64,000 bases of DNA, from assembly GCF_000283155.1 (NCBI RefSeq), contig NW_004454280.1, positions 1,131,926-1,195,925 of the forward strand. Direction: 5' to 3'. How positions within the stretch are numbered: position 1 is the stretch's first letter; each line of letters begins with the position of its first letter. Shown piece after piece: positions 45,517-55,659 of this stretch. The notes under the pieces were generated by a model that had not been told where the DNA came from, made no database searches, and saw nothing but the letters and a program-made list of their open reading frames with translations. A program made the translations under genes and the position numbers. The DNA is from Ceratotherium simum simum. Lineage: Eukaryota; Chordata; Mammalia; Perissodactyla; Rhinocerotidae.

Positions 45517-45818
45517 CTTTTTTTTTTTTTTGTGAGGAAGATCAGCCCTGAGCTAACATCCATGTTAATCCTCCTCTTTTTGCTGAGGAAGACCCGCTCT
45601 GAGCTAACATCTATTGCCAATCCTCCTCCTTTTTTAATTCCCCAAAGCCCCAGTAGATAGTTGTATGTCATAGCTGCACATCCTTCTAGTTGCTGTATGT
45701 GGGACGCGGCCTCAGCATGGCCGGAGAAGCGGTGCGTCAGTGCGCGCCCGGGATCCGAACCCCGGGCTGCCAGTAGCGGAGCGCGCGCACTTAACCGCTA
45801 AGCCACTGGGCCGGCCCC
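45517..45818 (-). mobile_element. ERE SINE (long-tail subfamily), antisense
   Basis: Poly-T, two 'gagctaacatc' tail units, 'gccccagtagatagttgtat', 'cacatccttctagttgctgt', then the tRNA-like head ending 'ctgggccggcccc'. The target-site duplication is aaacatgtctt at 45,504-45,514 and 45,819-45,829 (perfect). Confidence 0.96.
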
Positions 45819-45844
45819 AAACATGTCTTTTCTGTAGCTGGAAG

Positions 45845-45935
45845 GGAAGTTAGAGATCATCAAGATCCACTGCTTCACCTGACAGAAAAGGAAACTGAGG
45901 CCCAGAGAGAAGGTAGAGACGTAGACCGAGGTTTA
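45845..45935 (-). mobile_element. MIR-family fragment, antisense
   Basis: 'gttagagatcatcaagatcc' and 'aggaaactgaggcccagaga' match the antisense MIR core. Confidence 0.6.
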
Positions 45936-46100
45936 GATCCCAGTTCCGCCCCTGCTAGGTGTGTGCCTCAGGCTGGTGCCTCTCCTCTCAGCCCTGCTTT
46001 CCTCTTGCCCAACGTGGGGCTGCTAGGAACCCCTGCCTTCTAGGGGTTTGTGAGGACTGAGATTCCGTGGGTGAGCGCCGGCCCAGCGCCTGGCGTATTG
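45936..46100 (+). mobile_element. MIR SINE fragment, sense
   Basis: 'agatcccagttccgcccctg', 'gtgtgtgcctcaggctggtg' and 'gggtttgtgaggactgagat' ending 'cccagcgcctggcgta'. It lies head-on to the preceding antisense MIR. Confidence 0.6.
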
Positions 46101-46104
46101 CACT

Positions 46105-46730
46105 GAAGAGGGAGCCATTGCATACTTACCATGGGAGCGACTTCTCACGGTCAGACGGCAGGCAGTGGCCCGGCCGGCCGGGAGTCTGGCATTTGGGAAA
46201 TAGCCATGTGCCTTTTGGTGACGTGAGGCTGCCTCCCACCCATGATAGTGCTTGGTGGGGGAGGTGACCGGGCGACCTCCAGGGGCCAGTAGGACCCTGG
46301 GGCTCCTGCTGAACCTCTGTGGCCTTTGTGTGCTCCATTGTGGCTGGGTGGGGACATGTGGAGGCTGGCAAGAGGCCTGGGCTGGGGCCTTTTGTGGGTT
46401 GGAGGAAGAAGAGGGGGTGGTGTTGGCCTCAGTTGGCCAGCAAGCCTCTGGGGTGGCCATCTTGCTTGGATGGAGCCAGGAGAGGCCCAGGCGTGTTTTT
46501 GTTGGAGGCTCCAGGGGTCCCGTTTTTAGGGGCTCAGGAGAGGGGAGGCCTTGCAGATGGCCCCTGAGAGAGGGCAACCACCCTCCCCCTGGTGCCACGG
46601 TGTTGCTCTCGTGTGTCAGGGCATGTGTGATTGTGGGGGTGGCTCTCAGGGTCAGGTCGTCCCTGGGTGCTCAGCACTGTGCTGTGCTCCTCATACATAT
46701 CCACAGAGGATCCTGGAATGGTGGGTGGGG
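46105..46730. other. Intron 3 segment, nothing recognised
   Basis: Unique-looking. No exon or repeat that I can name. Confidence 0.4.
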
Positions 46731-46734
46731 TGTG

Positions 46735-46920
46735 GGCTCGGAGGCTGGCTGGTCCTAGTTTTGAATCCTGGCCTCGCCCTACCAGCTGGGTGACCACAGG
46801 GTGGGTCATGTGACCCCTCTGAACTTCATTTTTCTCATCCATAAAATGGAGCAGTTCGGCCTGCCCTGCAGGGATTGCGATGCCGCACGCACAGCTCTCC
46901 ACACGGCGCTGAGCACTGGA
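46735..46920 (+). mobile_element. MIR SINE
   Basis: 'gttttgaatcctggcctcgc', 'cagctgggtgaccacagggt' and 'tttctcatccataaaatgga' followed by 'cggcgctgagcactgg'. Confidence 0.72.
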
Positions 46921-46924
46921 GCAC

Positions 46925-48215
46925 CCTGGCTGGTGGCCGTGGGCAGCACTGTCCGGGGCCGGAGCGAGCTGATGCTTTAGTGTGAGGTGTTAGACCTGCC
47001 TGAGGAAAAGTGACCAAGAGGTGCAAGCACGTCTGAGGTGTCCCGTGTGTGCTGTGTCTCGGGAGTGTCTGAGGTTTAGAGAAGGGATCCTGGCTGGGGT
47101 CCCCAGCACTTGGCGGAAGAGGTGGGGCTGGGGTTGGATCTCGGAGGAACATCGTTGTGTTAATCAACGTCGAGTGGTTGGTGTGTTCCAGATACTACGC
47201 GGGACACTGCTTTAAAGGGAGTCAGTCCACGTCCTCGCTGCCTAGCGGGGCAGACATACCCTCACTTAGACCCCCACTAGGAGGTTTACTGTTGGTGGTG
47301 GTGTGGACCACATGCTGCTTCGAGAGTTCGGGGGAGGCAACAATTGGAGGTGCCTGGGGAAATCAGGAAAGCCTTGGAAGAGGAGGGAGTGGGATCTGGG
47401 AATGACATTCCTGGCAGCAGGATGGCTCACAGGCCTGGCCGAGCTCTAGGTGATGAAGGAGTTGCACATCTTCTGAGCCTGATGGGCTCAGAGGACAGTG
47501 ATAGAGACCCTGTGGCCGATGGGAGACTGGCCTCTCTAGGGATCTCCTCCGTTGGGTCTCCTGCCCAGGACTTCTTCCTGACAGAGCTCAGCATGACTGC
47601 CTGCAGGGGGCCTGGGTCCCGGGGAGGGGCTGAGCCCAGCCTTAAGAGTCAGTCTCCCATGAAGGTGGCTTCAGTGGCCGGAGCCAGGGAGGCGGGAGGA
47701 CTGGGCCTGCCTCAGCTCTGCTGGATTCCTAGGGAGGCCTCTCCCTTCCCTGGCGCCCCTGAGGGGGTGCCCAAGCCTTTGTGCCCCCAGCTCCTCCTCC
47801 CCTTAGGTTGCTGAGCAGCAGACTGGCGAGCGAGCGAGGGCTTTACCAGTTCAGCAGGTTGGCTGGTGCCTCTCGGAGACCCCATTCTGAGGTGCCCCCT
47901 GTGAGGAGGTGGTGGTGAGGGTTTGGGGGTGGCGGGCAGGGGAGGAACTGAAGGAACAGGCAGCCTCTCTCCCTGCCCACCTGCATGGTGGCGCAGGCGA
48001 TAAATTGCTTATCCTCAGGTAGTCTCCCTGAGCCGAATGCAGAAGCATGTTATTTAAATTTCAGAATCACAGTCGTCTTCTAACAGCTGTCAGAGGCTCT
48101 GAGTGTCGAAGAAAATTGGGCTTCAGCTGCAGCTCGGTCACCTCTTATCCCTCCCCTTTGGGAGAGAATTCTTCCGATGGCCAAGGAGAGGGTGTGGGGT
48201 GGGGAGAGCGGGACT
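46925..48215. other. Intron 3 segment with weak antisense L2 traces
   Basis: A weak antisense L2 resemblance lies at about 47,330-47,470 ('aggaaagccttggaagagga'). The rest is unique-looking. Confidence 0.35.
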
Positions 48216-48220
48216 GTGGG

Positions 48221-48266
48221 GACAGGGGGAAGTAAGGTGGTGGGACAGGGGGAAGTAAGGTGGTGG
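48221..48266 (+). repeat. Perfect 23-bp tandem duplication
   Basis: The unit beginning 'gacagggggaagtaaggtgg' and ending 'tgg' occurs twice head to tail, at 48,221-48,243 and 48,244-48,266, without a mismatch. Confidence 0.97.
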
Positions 48267-48904
48267 GCCAGGGGACTGGTGGCACTCACCATGCTGATCA
48301 GCAGTGGGGACCAGCTGGGAGGAGGCCAGCTTCCCCATCAGGGTGCCAAGGTGTCGCCCTCCTCCGTCTCACTTCTCCTCTCTCCTGCCAGTGCCTGCAC
48401 TCCTGTCGGTGGGTGGAGGGAGTTGCTGGCACTAAGGTGTGAGCAGGGTGTTGGGGACTTCGTGTTTGGTTGCCTTCGTGTCCAAGGAAGAAATTGCTAT
48501 GAAATAAAAAACAGGAGAGAATAAAATTTAACCCCAAAGAAAGGCTTTATACTGGTAGAATTGCACGTGCTGTGGTTGGGGTGATGGTGTTTTCTGCTAT
48601 CCTCCAAATAGCGTCTTCCAGGGAGCACCTGCTGCTTCCTCTGGGGTCTGGAAGACAGGCTCTGCCGGCGGCAGGGGTGTGGGGTCATTCTGGGCTGGGT
48701 CTGTCTGCTCTCTAGTAGCTGCTAAGACCGCTCTACAGAGTTCTGTCCTCTGAGCATGCTCCTGGCTTAGCCACAAACTGTACTCACCTTATTTGTCTGG
48801 ATATAAGGCAGGTCTGACTAACCACCCTGGGAACGCCCCTCCCAACCACATCGACATAGTCCTGTAAGCCCATGAGTGTGTAGAGAAAGGAACAGATCAG
48901 ACTG

Positions 48905-49760
48905 GGGTCAGAGTGTGTACGTGTGTGTTGTGTGTGCTGGGGAGTGTAAGTATGTGTGATATATGCCTGGGTGGTGTGTGTGTGTGGGGTGATGTGTGTG
49001 TGTGGTGTGTTTGTTTTTGAGTGGTGTATGTATGTGGGGTGGTGTGTGTATGTGGGGTGGTGTGTGTGTGTATGGGATGGTGTGTGTGTGTATGAGGTGG
49101 TCTGTGTGTGTGGGGTGTGTATGTGTGTGGCATGATGTGTGTGTGTTGGAGTAGTGTGTTTGTGTGGGTGGTGTATGTGGTATGTGTGTGGGATGTGTGT
49201 GTGTGGGATGGTGAGTGTGTGTGTGGGATGTGTGTGTGTGGGATGGTGAGTGTGTGTGTGGGATGTGTGTGTGTGGGNNNNNNNNNNNNNNNNNNNNNNN
49301 NNNNNNNNNNNNNNNNNNNNNNNNNNNNNNNNNNNNNNNNNNNNNNNNNNNNNNNNNNNNNNNNNNNNNNNNNNNNNTGTGTGTGGGATGTGTGTGTGTG
49401 GGATGGTGAGTGTGTGTGTGGGATGTGTGTGTGTGGGATGGTGAGTGTGTGTGTGGGATGTGTGTGTGTGGGATGTGTGTGTGTGTGGTGTATGTGTGTG
49501 ATGGTGAGTGTGGGTGGTGTGTGTGTGGGATGTGTTTGTGGGATGGTGAGCATGTGTGTGTGTGGGGTGTGTGTTTATGGGATGTGTGTGTGGAGTGTGT
49601 GTGTGTGTGATGGTGTGTTATGTGTTGGGGGATTGTGTGTGGAGGGTGGTGTGTGTGAGGTGGTCTATTTTTATGAGGTGTGTATGTGTGTGCGGTGGTC
49701 TGTGTGTGTGTGTGTGGCTGGTGTGTGTGTGTGTGGGATGGTGTGTTGTGTGTGAGTAGT
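48905..49760 (+). repeat. TG-rich minisatellite with a 35-bp unit
   Basis: Dense GTGTGT/GGATG sequence. The marker 'ggatggtgag' recurs at 49,206 and 49,241 and, after the gap, at 49,401 and 49,436, so the local period is 35 bp. Flanks are more degenerate (GTGTGTGGGGT, GTATGTG). Apparent Cys-Val- or His-Thr-rich open frames here are repeat artefacts. Confidence 0.95.
49278..49377. other. Assembly gap (100 N) inside the minisatellite
   Basis: Exactly 100 N. The 35-bp repeat phase does not carry across (160 bp between markers either side, not a multiple of 35), so the gap length is probably a placeholder. Confidence 1.
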
Positions 49761-50104
49761 TATGGGTTTTTGGCAGTGGCCTCCTCCCGCAGGTAGATAG
49801 GGAAGGGAGGTAGGCAGGGATGGAGGAGGCCTGAGTGGGCCAGTGGAGAGGAGAGATGTGGCCCTTCCCTCAGGGGAACAACCGCTGCCCTCAGCCCCCT
49901 TTCTTCCCTCTGAGGGAATCCCTGGGAACAGTGGTCCAGGGATGAATACAGAGATGGCAAGGCCATCTTTGTCTGATCAACAACATAATTGGTGGGCTGA
50001 ACCTTTATGTGCATATTTTAGGGCTTCCTACAGTTTGGAGTTATGTCGTTGAAGTCTGGACTCTTAGGTACCTACCCTCTGCAGAAGCAGTGTGTGTGTG
50101 AATT

Positions 50105-52240
50105 CATCCCTCAGATTCGCTGAGCGTCCTTGGTGTGCCATGCTGTTTTAGGTGCTGAGGATACGTCAGTGAACAAGACAGAGAAGTCTGCTGCTCTTAC
50201 AGAGCTCATGTTCCATTGGCCTGAGACAGAGAAAAACAGAAAACAAGCCAACAAACAAAAAGTCAGATAGCGATGAATGCTAAGCAAGGATTAAAATAGG
50301 ATGATGGGACAGAGGTGACTGGTGGCCTGTTTAGATTGGGAATGCCAAAATATAACTCCCAAGAAGGATCGAGCAGTGGGAAGATTGGGGAATGGCAGAG
50401 GGGACAGCTAGGGAAAGGCCCCCAGGTGGGGACATGTGTGGTAGAGGGTGGGATGTAGGCGGTATGCCTGGGACCCCGTGAATGGTGTGGAGGCAGTGGG
50501 TTGGGAGATGGGCACAGAGGCAGCCAGGGGCCAGATCACCGAGACACTGCAGGCAGGTTAAGGAGTTTGGATTTCATTTTAAGAATGATGAGAAACCTTT
50601 GAGAATTATAGACACTTGAGTAGCACAGTATGATTTATGCTTTTGAAAAGATTGCTTGAGCTGTGGGAGAGTGGATGGTGGAGTGGGGAGGGGCATGGGC
50701 AAGTGTGGAGGCAGGGAGAGTGGCTAAGAGGCTGTTGCAGTGGCCCATGTCCTAAGATGGAAGGGAAGATGGAGAGGATGCACAGATCTGGGATCTATTT
50801 TGGGGTGGAGTTGAGAGGGTGTGGGGCTGGAGTTGAGGATAACTGATAATTTAGGCTTGAAGAACAATGCTACTGCCATATACGAGGATGGAGGAGAGGA
50901 GGGAGGGAACAGGTTGGGGGTGGGGAGCAGAAATTGAGTGCTCTCCTGGCCGTGTTAGGACTGAGATGCTAGTTAGACCCCCACCTGGAAAGGCCAAGTA
51001 GGCAGTTGGATGTAAGCCTGGAGTTCCGGGGAGAGGTCAGGGCTGATATATAGATTGAGAGTCAATGGCATAGAGATGGTATTTAAAGCCGTGGACCCAT
51101 GAGGTCACCTAGGGAGAGTGTAGACAGAGAGAGAGAGAGGGAGGCTGGGCTCTCCACGCAGAGGAGGAATAGCTAGCACAGGAGACCAAGACGAGGGCCA
51201 TTGAGAAAGGGGAACCAAGTCAGGGGTGCCAGGGGAGCCAAGAGAAGCACGGGTCTCAAGACAGAGGAAGTGGTCAGCTGTGCCAACTGCAATCCAGAGG
51301 TCAAGTGAGAAGTTCCGAGAAGTGACCGTTGGATTCGGCAGCATGGAGGCCACTAAAGACCTTGACGGGAGTATCCTTAGTGGGGTGCTGGGTTGAAAGC
51401 TTGATTTGGGAGGATGGAGGAGAGAATGTGAGGTGAGAGGTAAAAATAGCAACTGTAGGTGGCTCTTGGGAATTTCTCTGTGAAGGGGACAGTGAAGTAG
51501 GAGGATGTGGGGTCACGGAAGGCTTTGCTGTTGTTTTTTATCGTGTTCTGAGATGGGCAATGATGGCGGGGTGTTGGATGCTGTTGGAAATGATCCATTG
51601 GAGAGGGAGAGATTGAAGGGGTAATTTCAGGAGTGAAGTCCTTGGGAAGGAGGAGAGATGGGACCCAGAGCACACGTGTCAGGGGCCCTTCCTCACTCAC
51701 AACAATGGGAGGCAGAGCTGGGGGCACAGTACAGGGGACAGGTTGGTCTTGCTGTGGTGAGACGGGAGGGAGTTTCTGTCCAAACCTTCTGTTTTCTTGG
51801 AAAGTATGAGGCAAGAACAAGGGAGAGGAGACACTGTAGGAAGACTGAGGCAGGAGGAGGTGTGAAATGACCTCTTAACAATGGCATTTGAGGCGTGAGG
51901 TGGGGAATTTCAAGTGAGACCAGTCAGCCTGGTTGTATGTTTTTCTCCAGCAACATTCTGCTCAGAGGCAGGGTCAGAGTGGGAGGGGAGTAGGGGTAAC
52001 CAGGGTTGGTGGTTACTGAGGAGGATGGAGGGGCAAGAGAGGCACTGAGGAGGTCAGGGTGTTTGCTGTGTAAGGATGGAGATGAGGACAGGGTGGGGGG
52101 GTGGTTGAGGGAGGGCAAGTGGTGGGGTCAGTGGGTGGGGTCTGGGGGAGGATGAGGGAGTGGGGTGCCAGAGAGGGAGCCGGAAGGAGCCGTGACTGGT
52201 GGCAGGAATCTCACAGGAGGAGAAATGGTGCAGAAATGGC
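50105..52240 (-). mobile_element. Long L2 LINE fossil, antisense, with RT motif remnant
   Basis: From the 3' end ('gtgaacaagacagagaagtc', 'gttaaggagtttggatttca', 'gcttttgaaaagattgcttg') it runs upstream for about 2.1 kb into the reverse-transcriptase region. On the minus strand 51,061-51,072 reads Y-A-I-D where the L2/CR1 catalytic motif is YADD, followed by S-Q. Many stops and shifts are present. This is among the longest L2 copies in the window. Confidence 0.72.
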
Positions 52241-52309
52241 CCCGAGGAGAAGGCAGGACTCCACCTCTGGGCCTGGAGGTCACTGTTCCTGAGCTGCCCA
52301 ATGGTCTCT

Positions 52310-52990
52310 TCTTTCAAAATCAGTATGCTAAGTGACCAAATCACTGATTTTACCAAATTTATTGATTTACCAAAACTTGTTTCTTTCTACTATTTTTAAA
52401 GCTTTTAGAAATTCGCATTGAATGGTTTTCATGGCTTCTGAAGATTTTTGCAAATGGTTTTCAAAGCTCTATTTTAAGATATATTCCCTTTTTTGGAACC
52501 TAAGGGTCAGGAGTTGATGTAGACGTCTTATGGTGAGAAAAGTATATTTCATAATCAGTAAAAAAAAGTTTAGCTTATGATCGGTGCCTCCAATCCTACA
52601 TTCATTCACCACAAATAAAAAAACGCTGATGAAGGATTTAGGTGAATTACATCAGTGTGAAATGCCTCAATTTTGGTTTTTAATTGTTACAAATACAAGA
52701 TTAAAGCTGATATGCCATTGTGGGAATTGGTATGAGAATGGTAAAACTCCTAAATATAAAAACAAACCACTGAAACTATATTTAAAAGTAACAGAGCCCT
52801 CAAAAGTGGCTGGAAAAAGTCCCTTTAAAGGTGAAAGAATAAAATTTAAATTTTTAGTTGCTGGAATCACAAAATTAAGACACATATGCCTTTTGAGGAA
52901 TTGGAGAAAGAATTCTGACAGTGGTTAAAATTTGACAAAATATAAAATGACATTCAAAAGCATCCAAATTGTTTCTTTTGAATTGATGTT
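52310..52990. other. AT-rich island in intron 3, origin unknown
   Basis: About 680 bp of clearly AT-rich DNA in a GC-rich intron. 'aatcactgattttaccaaat' and 'gcaaatggttttcaaagctc' hint at an old DNA-transposon-like repeat, but I cannot name it. An open frame of 114 codons at 52,584-52,928 has no recognisable domain and no splice context. Confidence 0.4.
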
Positions 52991-53594
52991 CAGTGGATTT
53001 GCCATTCATCAAATTGACTTTTGGTGGGATGGCCTGCCTCCAAAAATACCACTGCCCCTGGAGAGTGCTGGGGTGGCCGCATGGGGCTGGAGGTGAGGGG
53101 AAGGTGCCCAGAGTAAGTCAAGGCTGTAAGGGAGCCTGGACTAGGACTTCTAGGGTGGGTTTGAGGAGGTGGGCGCCCTCGCCATGCAGGGCAGTAGGGG
53201 ATGAAGGCTGGGGTCCTGCTGGATCCCTGGGCCTTGAGTGACGACAGAGGACTGGCAGGAAGGCATGCCGGGATGGGCCTGGTCATGTCTTGGGGAAGCT
53301 GAGGTACCGCTTCATGCCACACGGCGCGGGGCTCCTGGCCATCACTCCCAGTGGCTCGGGGGCCCACAGGTGAGAAAGACCCTCGAGGTCCTGCTCTCCT
53401 TGGCTTCCTGGATGAGCAGAGTGCTACCTGAAGGCCTTCTCTTGCTCACCAACGGGGAGACTGGGGATGCCGTTATTTTTTGGGGCATGGTGTGTGAGAC
53501 TGGAGCAAGAGGTACATGGGCCTGGCCTCTTCTGCCAGCAGGGCCACGTGAAAACAGAGAGATGGAGGGGAGGATCTTTCCAGCCAGGAAACAC

Positions 53595-53825
53595 ATCCTT
53601 CAACAAACATTTATTGCATGTGTGCTCCGGGCCAGAAACTGCATGAAGCATTTTCATCTGCGTTATCCCGTCTAATCTTTAGCGTAGTCTTGGTGGGATG
53701 GCTGTTGTGTAACTATGTTGCAGATGAGGAAAGTGAGGCTCAAAGAGGTTGCATAACCGGTGCACACTTGCTGTGCTAGGCTGTGGCCCAGCCAGGTCCT
53801 CTACCTCCCAAGCCACTGCTGGGCC
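53595..53825 (-). mobile_element. MIR SINE, antisense, near full length
   Basis: 'caacaaacatttattgcatg', 'tgcagatgaggaaagtgagg', 'ctcaaagaggttgcataacc' and 'cctctacctcccaagccact' match antisense MIR. Confidence 0.75.
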
Positions 53826-54149
53826 AGAGTCCTCACTCTGAATCACCAACCCAGCCCTGAGCAGGGATGAGCAGGGACGCTAGTGGGTGCTCAGTAAGCG
53901 ACTGTTGTGTAAGTAAATGAATCTTGAGGGATTGATGGGCATGGATGGCCCAGTGAGGGTAAGAGCTGTGGAGGTGATGGTCGGGGTGGCTGCCACCCTA
54001 CAGGGAACGCAGGGTCCCCTCGTGGAATCTCTTCTCCCTGCCTCTCCCTCTTCCTCCCACCCTTCCTGCCTTCCATCCAGCCCTGTTTGGAGTGTTTCAT
54101 CTGCATCTCATTGCTGATTGCCTCTCTGCTCACCTTACACCCCTAATTG

Positions 54150-55310
54150 TTTGGACTCAGTCGACCATCCTCCTTTCTGAAAGTCTTGTCTTGGCCTCCA
54201 TGACACCAGCGTCTCCTGATTTTCCACCACCTTGTGGTCTGCTCCTTCCCAGTCTCCAGTAAATGATGGCCCTGGAGCTCCATCCTGACCCCTTTCTCTT
54301 TGTCTTCACCCTCAGCCCAGGCAGCCTTGTTCAGTTATGTGGCTTTAAATAGCCTCTAATGTCCGTTGTGGTGAGTTTGTGTCTCTAGCTCAGGTCTCTC
54401 CTGAACTCCAGACTCATTTATCCTTCTGCCTTTCCGGCATCTTCACTTGGACATCTAATAGGCATCTCAAACTTAAATCGAAAACAGAATTGTCCATTTC
54501 TTCTTCCCTCCAAGTCTTTCCTATTTCACAAAACGATTCCACCATCCAGGCCAAAACCAGGAGTTTTCCTTGATTTCTCTCTTTCTTCGCATTCAGTATC
54601 CAACCCATCCTGTTGACTTTGTCTCTAAATTATGTGCAGAATGGACTCATTCGTTGCCGTCTCTGCGGTCACCACTCTTCCCAAGCCACACCCCTTCCAC
54701 CTGCTCCTGCAGCAGCCTGTCACTTGTCTCCCCGTCACCCCCTCCTTGCTGTTACTCTGTTGTCCATCTGTCAGCCATAGTCAATGAGGCTGACTCCCCT
54801 CCTTCAAACTGTCCAAGTGCTGTGCATCTTAGAATAAAATCTGAAGTTTTTACCCTGTCCTGCAAGGCCCCATGTGATCTCCCCTGACTGTCGTCTGGCT
54901 TCCTCTCTCTCTTCATTCGGGAAGCTCTGGCCACCTTACCTTTCCTTCTGACTGCGAACATGCCAAGCTCACGCCTGTCTCAGGGCCTTTGTACCTGCTC
55001 TTTCTTTTGCTTGGAATTCTCTTATCTTGAATTTTTTGCATGTTTCAACCTGCTCGTCATTCTATCTCAAGTTAGATGTTGCTGCCTAGGACAGGCTCTC
55101 CCTCATCCCCTAGTCATTCTCTTCTGAATTCCCTTATTTTATTTTCTTCATAGCACTTATCAGCACTTTAAATTACCTTCTTTATTTGTTTATGTGTTTA
55201 TTGCTAGTCTTCCTCTCACTAGGATAAAGACCCCTGGAGGGCAGGGACTCTGTCTTTCCAGCTCACAGCTGGATCTCTAGGGCATGTAGTCGGTCCATGA
55301 CAATATTTGT
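54150..55310 (+). mobile_element. L2 LINE 3' part with RT-region remnants, sense
   Basis: Begins in the reverse-transcriptase region ('ggcctccatgacaccagcgt', the 'GFHDTT...F' segment), continues with 'gaactccagactcatttatc', 'catctaataggcatctcaaa', 'aggccccatgtgatctcccc' and 'cagggcctttgtacctgctc', and ends in the L2 3' UTR ('gagggcagggactctgtctt', 'caatatttgttgg'). The frame is broken throughout. Confidence 0.78.
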
Positions 55311-55539
55311 TGGCTGACAGCTGTTTGGCCAAAGGGCTGTGGGTGATGTGTGTGGAGGAGGCAGGTGTGGTTGTGAGCCCTTGTGTGTGTGTGTGCGCAC
55401 ACATGCTGTTGTGTTTGCACGGGGCCGGGTAAACTCCTTTCAGCCTGCTTATGGGAACAGGGCGGGATGGGGAGCGTTGTCATTCCCTCCAGCCCTCAGA
55501 GTCTTGCACTGGTGTGTGTGGGGGCAGGGAGTAGGAGGA

Positions 55540-55655
55540 GACCATATAGTTCAAAACCTGTCATCTTTCGGGTGAGGAAATGAGGCCCAGAGAGGGTGAG
55601 GATTGGTCTGTGGTTTCACACAGCTGGGAGAGGCAGGGACTGAACTAGGGCCCAG
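55540..55655 (-). mobile_element. MIR SINE fragment, antisense
   Basis: 'ggtgaggaaatgaggcccag', 'gtttcacacagctgggagag' and 'gcagggactgaactagggcc' match the antisense MIR core. Confidence 0.65.
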
Positions 55656-55659
55656 GGCT

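Noticed and set aside
49206..49450. Regularly spaced repeats suggesting a CRISPR-like array
   Set aside because: The unit is a 35-bp TG-rich minisatellite with no unique spacers, in a mammalian intron.
48897..49755. Cys/Val-rich and His/Thr-rich open frames
   Set aside because: They are translations of the TG-rich minisatellite and include the assembly gap.
52584..52928. 114-codon open frame in the AT-rich island
   Set aside because: There is no recognisable domain, no splice context and no start-context support. It is kept only as part of the AT-island finding.
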